This document shows positions 36,235-45,195 of a stretch of DNA of 64,000 nucleotides, one piece after another; position 1 is the stretch's first letter; each line of letters starts with the position of its first letter. Position numbers and translations under genes: made by a program. The notes below the pieces were generated by a model. It ran no database searches. It worked only from the letters and a program-made list of their open reading frames with translations, and was not told where the DNA came from. Source of the stretch: CAYFZO01 sp965226235 (lineage in GTDB: Bacteria; Pseudomonadota; Gammaproteobacteria; Poriferisulfidales; Oxydemutatoraceae); the NCBI GenBank assembly GCA_965226235.1, contig OZ245335.1:372001-436000 (forward strand), given 5' to 3'.

Positions 36235-36945
36235 CTACGACGCGTTAAAGCCCGCGCTCGTTGGCTCATGCAGCCGCCCATCTTCAAGACGCAGAACACG
36301 AGCGCATTTTCTGGCCAGCGACTCGTCGTGGGTTGCGACGATCAAAGTTGCCTGCACATCGGACTTGATCTCGAAGATGGCTTTGGCGACGCGCGACGCG
36401 GTCGCGTTGTCCAGATTCCCGGTGGGTTCGTCGGCCAGTATGATGCTCGGAGACAACACCAGGGCACGGCAAATCGCGACACGCTGACGCTCGCCACCGG
36501 ATAGCTCATGCGGCTTGTGGAGAGCACGTTCGGTGAGACCGGAGCGATCGAGCAGCAGATCCACGCGGGGTCGAATCTGTTGGTAGCTCTTCCCTGAAAT
36601 CAGGGAGGGCATGGCGATGTTTTCCGCGACGGTGAATTCCGCAAGCAAGTGATGAAATTGGTAGATGAACCCGACCTCCTGGTTGCGCCACAGGCAGCGC
36701 GCCTGCTCGTCGAGTGCACTGATCGCTTTCCCCTGCACCCGCACTTCACCCGTGTCGGGAGAGTCCAAACCTCCCAGCAGATGCAGCAAAGTGCTCTTGC
36801 CACTGCCGGATGCCCCAACGATGGCAAGTTCCGTGTCTCGCGGCACGGTTAGATCGACGCCTTTCAGTACCGCTACGCGAAGTTGCTTCTCGCCATAGCT
36901 TTTACTGAGGCTGGAACACTCTAACAGCGGCGACGAATCACTCAT
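36235..36945 (-). CDS. lolD: Lipoprotein-releasing ABC transporter ATPase LolD
   Basis: ATPase that powers release of outer-membrane lipoproteins from the inner membrane to LolA. The 236-residue protein has Walker A VGASGSGKSTLLHLLGG, the LolD/MacB Q-loop region VGFIYQFHHLLAEFTV, signature LSGGERQRVAICRAL and Walker B ILADEPTGNLD. It overlaps the permease gene by 4 bases and closes the ccm-lol gene run. Confidence 0.95.
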   Translation of the reverse strand: MSDSSPLLECSSLSKSYGEKQLRVAVLKGVDLTVPRDTELAIVGASGSGKSTLLHLLGGLDSPDTGEVRVQGKAISALDEQARCLWRNQEVGFIYQFHHLLAEFTVAENIAMPSLISGKSYQQIRPRVDLLLDRSGLTERALHKPHELSGGERQRVAICRALVLSPSIILADEPTGNLDNATASRVAKAIFEIKSDVQATLIVATHDESLARKCARVLRLEDGRLHEPTSAGFNAS

Positions 36946-38183
36946 TCATACCTCAATATCTGCACCGGCTGCATCGAGGCGGCACGCCAGGCCGGATACA
37001 GCGTTGCCAAAACCGTCATGACGAAAGCGACCAGCATCGTGAACACGACATCAACGAGCAGAAGCTCCGAAGGGACTTCGGAAATCGGATAGACGTCAGG
37101 CGCTAGAAATTTACGTCCGCTGACGTTCTCGATCCACTTGGCAATGGCACTCAGGTACGTCGCCAAAGCGACCCCTCCGATCGCACCCAGCAAGGTCCCC
37201 ACTCCTCCGATCAGGCATCCCTGGGTGATGAAAATCCGCAATACCCTTCCGGGGGTCATACCCATGGTCTTCAGGATGGCTATATCCCCTCTTTTTTCCA
37301 TGACTACCATGACCAGGGTCGATACGATGTTGAACGTCGCAACCAGGATGATGAGCGTCATGATGATGCCCAGGATCGTTTTCTCCATTTCGATCGCGCG
37401 AAAAAAAGCTTCGTGCCGCTGTGTCCAGTCGCTGACCCAGTAATCGGCTCCCAGGTCGCGTTGCAGCCCGTACGTTACCTCGGGAGCTCTGAACAAGTCT
37501 CCCAGGCGCAGATGGACGCCGCTTACGTTGTTTTCAAGCTGCATCAGCAGTTGGGCATCGCGCAGATGTACAAGCGCGATGTGGCGATCAAACTGCGGCA
37601 TGCCGATGCTGAAAATTCCACTGACCGTAAAACGCTTCATGCGCGGGCGGATTCCGATTACAGTTACCGATGCCTGCGGACTGATGACGGTTACCTTGTC
37701 TCCTACGCCAACATTCAGACGTTGTGCGAGCGCCGCCCCCAGAACAATATGGAATTCGCCGCTCGCCAACGAATCCAGCGTTCCCGATGTCATGTGCCCG
37801 GAGATGTCGCTGACCCGGGCTTCTTGCTCCGGAAGCACGCCGCGTAAATAAATGCCGCTGGTAAGGTCCTGGTTCACGAGCATCACCTGTGCTTCCACAA
37901 ACGGTGCGAGCGAGACGATATCCGGATCGCTTTCGACCAGACTTTCGAGCGAATGCCATTCGCCGAGTTCTCCGGCAAATCCGGTCACGGTGACGTGGGA
38001 AGTAAAAGACAGCATCTTTTGCCGGACTTCCGTCTTGAAACCGTTCATTACAGACAGCACGGCGATGATCACCGCGACGCCTATCGCCACGCCGCCAGCC
38101 GAGATCATGGAAATGAAACTGATAAACCCGGTCCGGTTTTTCGATCGCGTGTAACGCGCGCCAATTCGGTACTCTATTCGCAT
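36942..38183 (-). CDS. lolC: Lipoprotein-releasing permease LolC/LolE
   Basis: Inner-membrane permease of the Lol system. The 413-residue protein begins IEYRIGARYTRSKNRTGFISFIS, the family start, has one N-terminal helix, a large periplasmic domain (about residues 50-265) and three C-terminal helices. Only one LolC/E-type gene is present next to lolD; the paired lolC-lolD-lolE order is absent, so it may work as a homodimer (LolF-like) or pair with a copy elsewhere. Its start overlaps the ccmI stop by one base. Confidence 0.88.
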   Translation of the reverse strand: MRIEYRIGARYTRSKNRTGFISFISMISAGGVAIGVAVIIAVLSVMNGFKTEVRQKMLSFTSHVTVTGFAGELGEWHSLESLVESDPDIVSLAPFVEAQVMLVNQDLTSGIYLRGVLPEQEARVSDISGHMTSGTLDSLASGEFHIVLGAALAQRLNVGVGDKVTVISPQASVTVIGIRPRMKRFTVSGIFSIGMPQFDRHIALVHLRDAQLLMQLENNVSGVHLRLGDLFRAPEVTYGLQRDLGADYWVSDWTQRHEAFFRAIEMEKTILGIIMTLIILVATFNIVSTLVMVVMEKRGDIAILKTMGMTPGRVLRIFITQGCLIGGVGTLLGAIGGVALATYLSAIAKWIENVSGRKFLAPDVYPISEVPSELLLVDVVFTMLVAFVMTVLATLYPAWRAASMQPVQILRYE

Positions 38184-39373
38184 CAGTCCATCAGCTCCCC
38201 GATTTCCACCACGGCAAAACCGCCGACGGTGACCGGGGACACTGTTCCAATGAGGTCACCCTTCGCAGGCATCGCCTGCCCTTGCTTTGCCACCCTGGCG
38301 ACGACTTCGACCTGCTTGAGTTGCCCCAGGGTCAGGTTCCCCATCATTGCGTCGCTATCGCCAAGGGTCACCTGCACGGGCAACTCGGCGACCGTCAGGC
38401 GCCGGATCGCCACCGGCATAGGTGGGCCGCCAATGGCTCTGGCGTACACGAATACCGTATCGTTCGGTGCCACTGCCGAGCGCAGCGCTGGAGCCAGCGA
38501 CACCGTTACTGTAATCGTATTGCCATTCGTTGCTTCACCCTGACCGTTCTCTGCTGACAATCGATTTTCTGCCTCCGCGATAAAGTCCCGCAACCGCAAC
38601 CGGGCATCGACGCCGGATTCATCCGCGGGAAGCAATGCCAGCAGACGCTGCCAAAGCTCGATAGCCTGTGTATATTCCTCGCGCTCAAAACGCAGAAACG
38701 ACAGCGTGAACAGCGTCCTTTGGTTGTCCGGATCGGCGTTGAGCATCTCGCCCAGGGCCTTGACCATAGTGTTGGTTTGCCCGGTTTCACCGGAACGCAG
38801 CAACGCGTCGGCATAGTTCAGCCACTGGTCGTTTTCCTGCAACATGCCGAGTGCCTCGACTCGCCGATACTCCACGACTGCCCCCGCGTAATTGCCGATC
38901 AGGTGATAAGTCTCTGCGAGCCGAAGCCGTAATTCGGTATCTTCCGGGTTTTCTTCCAGGCGGTTCCGCAACATCTCCGTCACCGAGGCGATCTCATCGA
39001 TCATTTGCTGCGCCTGCGTTTCCAACGCCAGCAAGCGGTGGCCGTCCGAGTATTTGAAATAAAAGCCAGCCGCACCTGCTATGGACAGCGCGACGATGCC
39101 GGCGATGCTCGCCCCCGCCAAGGTCGCTTTTTCACCCGTGGAAGCATCTTTCGGGATGCTGTAGAACGCCTCGGTCTCCCGCCTGGCCTGGTCGTGCTGG
39201 TCAGAGCCGATCAGCCCGACCGAATGCTCCCGCTCGAGTTCGGCAAGGCGGCTTGCGAGCAGATCCTGGTGGTCACGGCCTTCAGGTGTCCTCACCGGCC
39301 TGGTAACGAGCGGCTTCAACAAGAACAGCAGAACCAGCAGGGCCAGCGCCGTGTTGATGAGCCACAAGCTCAT
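38183..39373 (-). CDS. ccmI: Cytochrome c biogenesis protein CcmI
   Basis: Apocytochrome-handling subunit of the system I haem lyase complex. The 396-residue protein has an N-terminal helix (SLWLINTALALLVLLFLLKPL), a basic cytoplasmic loop, a second helix (about residues 98-116), TPR-like repeats (about 150-265) and a C-terminal periplasmic domain. The frame is open 31 codons further upstream, but the ATG at 39371-39373 overlaps the ccmH stop (ATGA) and matches the family N-terminus, so I start there. Confidence 0.92.
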   Translation of the reverse strand: MSLWLINTALALLVLLFLLKPLVTRPVRTPEGRDHQDLLASRLAELEREHSVGLIGSDQHDQARRETEAFYSIPKDASTGEKATLAGASIAGIVALSIAGAAGFYFKYSDGHRLLALETQAQQMIDEIASVTEMLRNRLEENPEDTELRLRLAETYHLIGNYAGAVVEYRRVEALGMLQENDQWLNYADALLRSGETGQTNTMVKALGEMLNADPDNQRTLFTLSFLRFEREEYTQAIELWQRLLALLPADESGVDARLRLRDFIAEAENRLSAENGQGEATNGNTITVTVSLAPALRSAVAPNDTVFVYARAIGGPPMPVAIRRLTVAELPVQVTLGDSDAMMGNLTLGQLKQVEVVARVAKQGQAMPAKGDLIGTVSPVTVGGFAVVEIGELMD

Positions 39374-39780
39374 TTCACAGCCCTCCGCTCGGGTTTTTGC
39401 TGCCGAAGAACAAACCGGATCAAAGCCGCCAGGAGAACCACCAGCAGGATCAAGGGAGCCAGCCACAGCAGGTAGGTTCTGGCCTCGAGCGGTGGACGGT
39501 AGCGGATGAAATCCCCGTAACGTTCGGTCATGAACAGCAGAACCGCTTCGTCGCTGGCACCTGCCTCGAGCATCGACGCCACCTGGTCGCGCAAATCGCC
39601 AGCCAGTTCCGCATTGGATTCAGCAAGTGTCTGGTTCTGACACACCAGGCAACGCAATTCCTCGAGTAGCGCCTGGTAACGCGCCTGGTGCTGTTGCGAA
39701 ACTTCGGCCGCCACCGGTATCGACAGCAAGGCCATGATACCGATCACGGTACCGCTAAGTACCCTGGATCGCGAAATCAT
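39370..39780 (-). CDS. ccmH: Cytochrome c maturation protein CcmH
   Basis: Membrane-anchored thiol-disulfide protein that reduces apocytochrome c cysteines. The 136-residue precursor has a signal peptide ending near VAAEV, the LRCLVCQNQTLAESNA motif with the redox CxxC, and a C-terminal helix (LLWLAPLILLVVLLAALI). It overlaps ccmG by 26 bases and ccmI by 4. Confidence 0.95.
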   Translation of the reverse strand: MISRSRVLSGTVIGIMALLSIPVAAEVSQQHQARYQALLEELRCLVCQNQTLAESNAELAGDLRDQVASMLEAGASDEAVLLFMTERYGDFIRYRPPLEARTYLLWLAPLILLVVLLAALIRFVLRQQKPERRAVK

Positions 39781-40291
39781 CGTGGATCAGCGGCAGTATT
39801 TTTCGCTCGAAAGCTTCTTCGCCCAGAATACCGACGTGCTTGTACCGGATGATCCCCTGGGCGTCGATAACAAACGTCTCGGGTGCTCCGTATACACCCC
39901 ACTCGAGACCGATCTTCGCGTCGGGGTCATATACGACCAGACGATACGGGTTGCCGTGGCGCGCCAGCCACTCGAGTGCCAAGGATCGTTCATCTCGGTA
40001 ATTCAAGCCGTAAACCGGGATATTGTGCCGGGTTGCGATGTCCATGAGTATCCCGTGCTCGGCGAGACATCCCTGGCACCAGGTCGCCCATACATTGACA
40101 AGCATGGGTCTGTCGCCGAAGTCTTTTTCACTGATGACAGCTCCCGGTTGGGACAGGCGTTCCCCGGAAAACGCCGGCATTGGAGCACCGATCAGCGGAG
40201 AAGACACCCGCGAAGGATCGAGCATCAAGCCCACGGATAAGAAAACCACGAGCAGCCCGAACACAATCAAGGGTAACAGCGATGCCTTCAT
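39755..40291 (-). CDS. ccmG: Thiol:disulfide interchange protein CcmG/DsbE
   Basis: Periplasmic thioredoxin-like protein in cytochrome c maturation. From the ATG at 40289-40291 it is 178 residues: an N-terminal anchor (LLPLIVFGLLVVFLSVGLML), then a thioredoxin fold with the active site WATWCQGC. The dipeptide between the cysteines (QG) differs from the more usual PT/VP. The frame runs on 32 codons upstream inside ccmF without homology. ATGA overlap with ccmF. Confidence 0.94.
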   Translation of the reverse strand: MKASLLPLIVFGLLVVFLSVGLMLDPSRVSSPLIGAPMPAFSGERLSQPGAVISEKDFGDRPMLVNVWATWCQGCLAEHGILMDIATRHNIPVYGLNYRDERSLALEWLARHGNPYRLVVYDPDAKIGLEWGVYGAPETFVIDAQGIIRYKHVGILGEEAFERKILPLIHDDFAIQGT

Positions 40292-42219
40292 TTCGATGGC
40301 TCCGCGACCAGGGTGCTGCGCATGCGGTAGCGACGGTCGCAGGCCGCAAGCAGTCCTCCCAGCGCGATCAACAGCGCGCCTATCCATATCCAGCGCATCA
40401 ACGGACGATAGTAGACCCGCAAGCCGTACTTGTCACCGACGGGCTCACCCAACGCAACGTACAAGTCGCGGAGCAGGCGACTGTCGACGGCTGCTTCGGT
40501 CATCGGATTGGTTTGCACGGTATAAGTCCGCTTTTGTGGAAACAAGGTCGCAACCGGTCGGCCTTGCTTAAAAACTTCAATGCGGCCCTCCCGGGCGGAA
40601 TAATTTGCTCCCTCCACCGTTCTGACTTCATCCAAAAGAAACTCGTAACCCGCGACTTCGACCGTCGTGTTTTCACCCAACAGCATTTCGCGTTCTACGC
40701 TGTAGCTTTCGGTGAAAGCGACGCCGATCACAAAGACACCGAGCCCAATGTGCGCGCAGGTCATGCCCCAGAGGGATAGTGGTGGGCGGCGAACCCCAGC
40801 GTGGCGAATCAGGCTCGACGCGGCTGCGAAAATCACCCAGGAGCCGATGGCGATGCCGATAGCGGTCGTCGGATACAGACTCTCTCCTGCCAGCAAGGGA
40901 GCGACCACGCCGATCGATAACGCGATGGGCAGCGCAACAGCGGCAAACTTCAGCACTCTTCCCAGGCTTGAGCGCCGCCATTGCAAAAATGGTCCGATAC
41001 CCGCAAGAAAAACCAGCGGCAACATCATCGGCACGAACACCGCGTTGAAATACGGCGGTCCGACCGATATTTTGTCCATACCCAGCGCGTCGAGAAACAG
41101 TGGATACAGGGTGGCGATCAGGATGGTGGCTGCGCTGGCCAGCAACAGCACGTTGTTGAGCAACAGGGAACTCTCACGGGAAACCAGGGAAAAAGTGCCT
41201 CCCTGGTTTCCGATTTGTGAGCCACGCCAGGCGTAGAGCGCCAGGGACGCGCCGACAACGATGCTGAGAAAAATCAGAATAAAGACACCACGCTCAGGGT
41301 CGGACGCAAATGCATGAACCGAAATCAGCACACCGGAACGGACCAGGAAGGTACCCAGCAGGCTCAGCGAAAAAACCAGTATCGCCAGCAGAATGGTCCA
41401 GCTTTTGAAGGCGTTGCGCTTTTCACTGACCACGAGCGAATGCAGCAACGCAGTGCCAACCAGCCACGGCATGAACGAGGCGTTTTCAACCGGGTCCCAA
41501 AACCACCAGCCCCCCCATCCAAGCTCGTGGTAGGCCCACCAACTGCCGAGTGCGATGCCCAGCGTCAAAAACACCCAGGCGCTCAGTACCCAGGGACGCG
41601 ACCAGCGTGCCCAGCGCACATCGAGATAGCCCCTGAGCAAGGCGGTGATGGCGAAAGCGAAAGCAACGACGAAACCGACGTATCCCATGTACAGCATCGG
41701 CGGGTGAAAAATCATTCCCGGGTCCTGCAGCAAGGGATTCAGATCACGACCTTCGACGGCCGCCGGAAACAATCTTTCAAAAGGGTTCGAAAGCAGGATG
41801 AGCAGCAGCAGGAAGCCGACGCTGATGAGCCCCGTTACGGAAATGACCGTGGCGACAAACCGATCGGGCAAGTTGCGGCTGAACAGCGTCACCGCGACCG
41901 TCCAGCCCCCCAGAATCAGTACCCACAATAGCAAAGAGCCTTCGTGCGCGCCCCACACCGCCGTCAGTTTGTAATACGCAGGCAACAGGGAATTGGAGTT
42001 GTCGGCGATGTAGCGCACGCTGAAATCGTCGGTGACAAACGCGTAACTCAGGCACAGGTAGGCAAGCAGTATCAAAGCGCATTGCACCCGCGCGGCCGGG
42101 CGGGCAAGTCGCATCAGCAGCACATTGCCGCTTTGCGCTCCTGCCATCGGCAGGGTTGCCTGTAGTAACGCAACGGCCAATGCCAGCATCAATGCAAAAT
42201 GGCCAAACTCGGGAATCAT
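40288..42219 (-). CDS. ccmF: Haem lyase CcmF
   Basis: Large membrane protein that joins haem to apocytochrome c together with CcmH and CcmI. The protein is 643 residues from the ATG at 42217-42219 (MIPEFGHFALML); an upstream 16-codon extension lacks homology. It has many helices and the tryptophan-rich motif WGGWWFWDPVENASFMPWL, with the conserved histidines around it (WAYHELGWGG, ALLHSLVV). ATGA overlap with ccmG; 10 bases after ccmE. Confidence 0.97.
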   Translation of the reverse strand: MIPEFGHFALMLALAVALLQATLPMAGAQSGNVLLMRLARPAARVQCALILLAYLCLSYAFVTDDFSVRYIADNSNSLLPAYYKLTAVWGAHEGSLLLWVLILGGWTVAVTLFSRNLPDRFVATVISVTGLISVGFLLLLILLSNPFERLFPAAVEGRDLNPLLQDPGMIFHPPMLYMGYVGFVVAFAFAITALLRGYLDVRWARWSRPWVLSAWVFLTLGIALGSWWAYHELGWGGWWFWDPVENASFMPWLVGTALLHSLVVSEKRNAFKSWTILLAILVFSLSLLGTFLVRSGVLISVHAFASDPERGVFILIFLSIVVGASLALYAWRGSQIGNQGGTFSLVSRESSLLLNNVLLLASAATILIATLYPLFLDALGMDKISVGPPYFNAVFVPMMLPLVFLAGIGPFLQWRRSSLGRVLKFAAVALPIALSIGVVAPLLAGESLYPTTAIGIAIGSWVIFAAASSLIRHAGVRRPPLSLWGMTCAHIGLGVFVIGVAFTESYSVEREMLLGENTTVEVAGYEFLLDEVRTVEGANYSAREGRIEVFKQGRPVATLFPQKRTYTVQTNPMTEAAVDSRLLRDLYVALGEPVGDKYGLRVYYRPLMRWIWIGALLIALGGLLAACDRRYRMRSTLVAEPSK

Positions 42220-42229
42220 CGAAAAAGAT

Positions 42230-42688
42230 CTAAAACGAGTCGCGCAACATGATCCCGAGCGGCTCACCTGCTTTTTCCAGCGCTTCGGCTACTTCAGGCG
42301 GCATATAGTTCTCGTCGTGTTTGGCAAGCACGCGATCGGCGATAAACACGCCATCGCTTCCGACTCTGCCGGTGGCAACAATGCCCTGCCCTTCGCGAAA
42401 CAGATCGGGCAACAGTCCGGTATAAACCAACGCCACCGTTTCAGTCATGTCGGTCAGCGCGAAACGCACCGTCGGGGCATCTTCAGCATGAACGACGCTA
42501 CCTTCGACGACCATGCCGCCGATGTTGACCATGCGCTGCTCGGGTGCTTCGCCACGCGCGATCTGGCTGGGTGTATAGAAATACAGCAGATTTTGGCCCA
42601 GGGAGTACAGGACCAGGACCGCCACCACCGCCGCGCCTGCAACCAGCACCGCAACGAAAGCCAACCGCTGTTTTTGCCGGGGCGACAT
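42230..42688 (-). CDS. ccmE: Cytochrome c-type biogenesis protein CcmE
   Basis: Periplasmic haem chaperone that binds haem covalently. The 152-residue protein has one N-terminal helix (AFVAVLVAGAAVVAVLVLYSL) and an OB-fold domain ending with the haem-binding histidine and following tyrosine in LAKHDENYMPPEV. The start overlaps the ccmD stop by one base (TGATG). Confidence 0.96.
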   Translation of the reverse strand: MSPRQKQRLAFVAVLVAGAAVVAVLVLYSLGQNLLYFYTPSQIARGEAPEQRMVNIGGMVVEGSVVHAEDAPTVRFALTDMTETVALVYTGLLPDLFREGQGIVATGRVGSDGVFIADRVLAKHDENYMPPEVAEALEKAGEPLGIMLRDSF

Positions 42689-42867
42689 CAGGCAGGCTCG
42701 TTGTCTGTTCTCCGCGCTCTACCCGGCGCCTGCCGGGTACGAAGCAAACGGTGGTGACGTAGCGGCAGGTAGATATTCAGCACGATGATCAGCAGGCCGG
42801 CAGCATAGGACGTCCACACGTACCAACCGTACCCTCCCATGTGCAGCCATTCGGCCAGCGGTGTCAT
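42688..42867 (-). CDS. ccmD: Haem exporter protein CcmD
   Basis: A 59-residue single-helix protein (MTPLAEWLHMGGYGWYVWTS..) that helps release holo-CcmE from the CcmABC complex. The ATG at 42865-42867 overlaps the ccmC stop (ATGA). The same frame stays open to 44031 on the minus strand, but only this last part has CcmD character. Confidence 0.93.
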   Translation of the reverse strand: MTPLAEWLHMGGYGWYVWTSYAAGLLIIVLNIYLPLRHHRLLRTRQAPGRARRTDNEPA

Positions 42868-43592
42868 GATACTTCCCCAAGCCATTCGCTCCTGCCGCTG
42901 CGCAGGATGATCGCGTTGCGCGATCGTGCCAGCAGCATGCATAGATACAGCACCATGAACACAGCCGCCATGAACAGCAGCGGCAGCAAAATGCTCGGGT
43001 GGGCAGCGGGCGCGGCGAACCTGGTTACCGTCGAACCCTGGTGCAGGGTATTCCACCAAGTGACCGAGTAATGAATGATCGGGATGTTGACCACGCCTAC
43101 GACGGATAAAACTGCAGCGGCGCGTGCCGCCTTGCGCGTGTCGGGAATAGCCGAATGCAGGGCGATGACCCCAAGGTACAGAAACAGGAGAATCAACTCG
43201 GACGTCAGGCGGGCATCCCATACCCAGTAGGTTCCCCACATGGGTTTCCCCCACAGCATCCCGCTGAGCAATGCCAGCGCCGTGAAAGAAGCACCGATGG
43301 GAGCACTTTCCACGCAGAAAATTTCGGCCAGCTTGACCCGCCAGACCAAGGCGACCATGCCGCTGACAGCCATGGTCACGTAGATGAACAAAGACATCCA
43401 GGCAGCGGGCACATGCATGTAAATAATCCGGTACGCTTCGCCTTGCTGGTAATCGGGCGGCGCAGCAAGAAGTCCCCAGTAAAGCCCGGCGGCAAACAGT
43501 ACGACACCCAGGATGAGCAAGGCTGGAAGCAGACGATTCGTCCAGTGGTAAAAAGAATGCAGCGAAAGCAGGTTTTTCAAAGGTAACGACAT
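42864..43592 (-). CDS. ccmC: Haem exporter protein CcmC
   Basis: Membrane protein that presents haem to CcmE. The 242 residues form six helices with the tryptophan-rich motif WGTYWVWDARLTSELILL and flanking histidines (MHVPAAWMS, IIHYSVTWWNTLHQG). It lies 33 bases downstream of ccmB. Confidence 0.96.
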   Translation of the reverse strand: MSLPLKNLLSLHSFYHWTNRLLPALLILGVVLFAAGLYWGLLAAPPDYQQGEAYRIIYMHVPAAWMSLFIYVTMAVSGMVALVWRVKLAEIFCVESAPIGASFTALALLSGMLWGKPMWGTYWVWDARLTSELILLFLYLGVIALHSAIPDTRKAARAAAVLSVVGVVNIPIIHYSVTWWNTLHQGSTVTRFAAPAAHPSILLPLLFMAAVFMVLYLCMLLARSRNAIILRSGRSEWLGEVS

Positions 43593-43625
43593 GATGAAAA
43601 ATTACCTTGATTCCGGCAGGCCCGC

Positions 43626-44294
43626 TCAATCGATACTTGCGCGCAACGCAACGGCAGCGGCAAAAGGCGCCAGAATCAATGCCAATAGTAGCATGGCCAG
43701 CAACATCGCGAGTTCCCCACTCGCGTCCAGTCCGAGGCTCGAGGCATACGTCGCGTGGGCACCGAATACCAGCACCGGAATATAAAAAGGAACCACCAGC
43801 AAGCCGCTGAGCAGGCTGTTGCCGTGCAGTGTAACGATCAGCGCAGTGCCGATGCTGCCTATCAGGTTCATGGTCAATGTCCCGGCTGCCAGAGACAGGA
43901 CCATCACGCCAATCGCATCGGGCGGCAAAAACAGCAGTAATGAATAAACCGGGGCCAAAACCACCAAGGGAAGGCTGAAGATCAACCAATGTGCAAGCAC
44001 CTTGAACAGCAGTATCACACCCAGGGGACAAGGCGCAATCAGCAACTGCTCCAATGAGCCATCGTCGAAATCGGGTTTCAGCAAACGTTCCAGCACCAGG
44101 AAATTCGCAAACAGAACGGATATCCAGACGATCGCCGGCGCCGCCTGTTTCAGCAGGCTGCTCTCCGGGCTTCCAGCCAGCGGGAACAGAACCAGCGTAA
44201 TGGTGAAAAAGATGAACGGCTCAGCCCAGGTCGCCCACTTGCGCACACCCACCAGGAAATCCCTGCGTAGTAACGACAGCATGAATCTCAGCAT
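43626..44294 (-). CDS. ccmB: Haem exporter protein CcmB
   Basis: Permease partner of the CcmA ATPase. The 222-residue protein has six helices and the family features LLRRDFLVGVRKWATWAEP at the N-terminus and ERLLKPDFDDGSLEQLLIAP in the first cytoplasmic loop. It overlaps ccmA by 7 bases. Confidence 0.96.
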   Translation of the reverse strand: MLRFMLSLLRRDFLVGVRKWATWAEPFIFFTITLVLFPLAGSPESSLLKQAAPAIVWISVLFANFLVLERLLKPDFDDGSLEQLLIAPCPLGVILLFKVLAHWLIFSLPLVVLAPVYSLLLFLPPDAIGVMVLSLAAGTLTMNLIGSIGTALIVTLHGNSLLSGLLVVPFYIPVLVFGAHATYASSLGLDASGELAMLLAMLLLALILAPFAAAVALRASID

Positions 44295-45019
44295 TTTTCC
44301 AACCCCGGATGTCTCTCCTCCAGTTGCCTGCTTTGGGTCAAGGAAAGATGCAGGTGCTTGACGCTACCCATCTGCCTGAGTTTCCGGTGAGTCGCGATGG
44401 CCGCCATACCGCCACGCGCCGCGTGCTCGGATAACAGGTCTTCAAAGATCGCGATCCCCTCGCGGTCCAAAGCAGCGGTTGGTTCATCCAGCAACCAGAG
44501 GAGCGTTGCCTCGACCAATAGCCGGGCCAGCACCACCCGGCGGCGTTGTCCTTCGGACAAGGCACTGAAGAGTTGGTTCGAAAAACCACCGACGCCCAGA
44601 CGAGTCAGCGCGGCTTCGATTTTTCGATCAGGATCATCCGCGTGAGCGTTGATTCTTTTTCTGCTTACGGCGGTTTTTGCAAGCGCATAGAAACGCAGGT
44701 TCTCCCGGACGCTCAGATCATTCTTGAACCCGGTCTTGTGCGCGATATAGCTGATTTCTTCCGGGTAACACTCCTGCGAGCCCCTGCGAGGACGTGCGCG
44801 CCATGAAAGTTCTCCGGTATAGTTGCCGGAGACCCCCGACAACACTCGCAACAAGGAAGTTTTCCCGCTACCGTTCGCACCGGTAATTTCAAGCCTCTCT
44901 CCCGCTCGCAGCGTAAAGCTGATTCCCTTGCAAACACATCGCCCTCCCCTGAAAACTTCCAGATTGTGCACGCTTAAAGCAGCGGGTGGTTGTGGCCTGG
45001 CCTGCTGGCCATCATTCAT
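44288..45019 (-). CDS. ccmA: Haem exporter ATP-binding protein CcmA
   Basis: ATPase of the CcmAB complex that releases haem-loaded CcmE. The 243-residue protein has Walker A TGANGSGKTSLLRVLSG, signature ALSEGQRRRVVLARLL and Walker B LWLLDEPTAALD. Typical family members start at about LSVHNLEVF, so a GTG about 16 codons downstream is an alternative start. First gene of the ccmABCDEFGHI-lolCD run; divergent from the tetraheme cytochrome gene. Confidence 0.95.
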   Translation of the reverse strand: MNDGQQARPQPPAALSVHNLEVFRGGRCVCKGISFTLRAGERLEITGANGSGKTSLLRVLSGVSGNYTGELSWRARPRRGSQECYPEEISYIAHKTGFKNDLSVRENLRFYALAKTAVSRKRINAHADDPDRKIEAALTRLGVGGFSNQLFSALSEGQRRRVVLARLLVEATLLWLLDEPTAALDREGIAIFEDLLSEHAARGGMAAIATHRKLRQMGSVKHLHLSLTQSRQLEERHPGLEKC

Positions 45020-45075
45020 TATTGTATAAGAGTGTTTTAGCGATCATTCAATCGCTGTTTCCAGAGCATTCTGTT

Positions 45076-45081
45076 TATAAT
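45076..45081 (+). promoter_or_regulatory. Candidate -10 box for the tetraheme cytochrome gene
   Basis: TATAAT lies about 115 bases upstream of the cytochrome ATG, in the AT-rich gap shared with divergent ccmA. No clear -35 hexamer is found at normal spacing. Confidence 0.3.
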
Positions 45082-45195
45082 AGTAGGCATTCAAGAGTGT
45101 GCAGAAGTCGCTGGTTGCCCAGTCGCGCACCTGCTCCGAACAAACACGAAGATGATACCGGAGAAAACAGGGCGATTCAGTACCTGCCTGGAGAT

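Noticed and set aside
42688..44031. A 447-codon minus-strand frame covering ccmD, ccmC and part of ccmB
   Set aside because: Only the last 59 codons have protein character (CcmD); the rest is the wrong frame of ccmC and ccmB, which are clearly coding in other frames.
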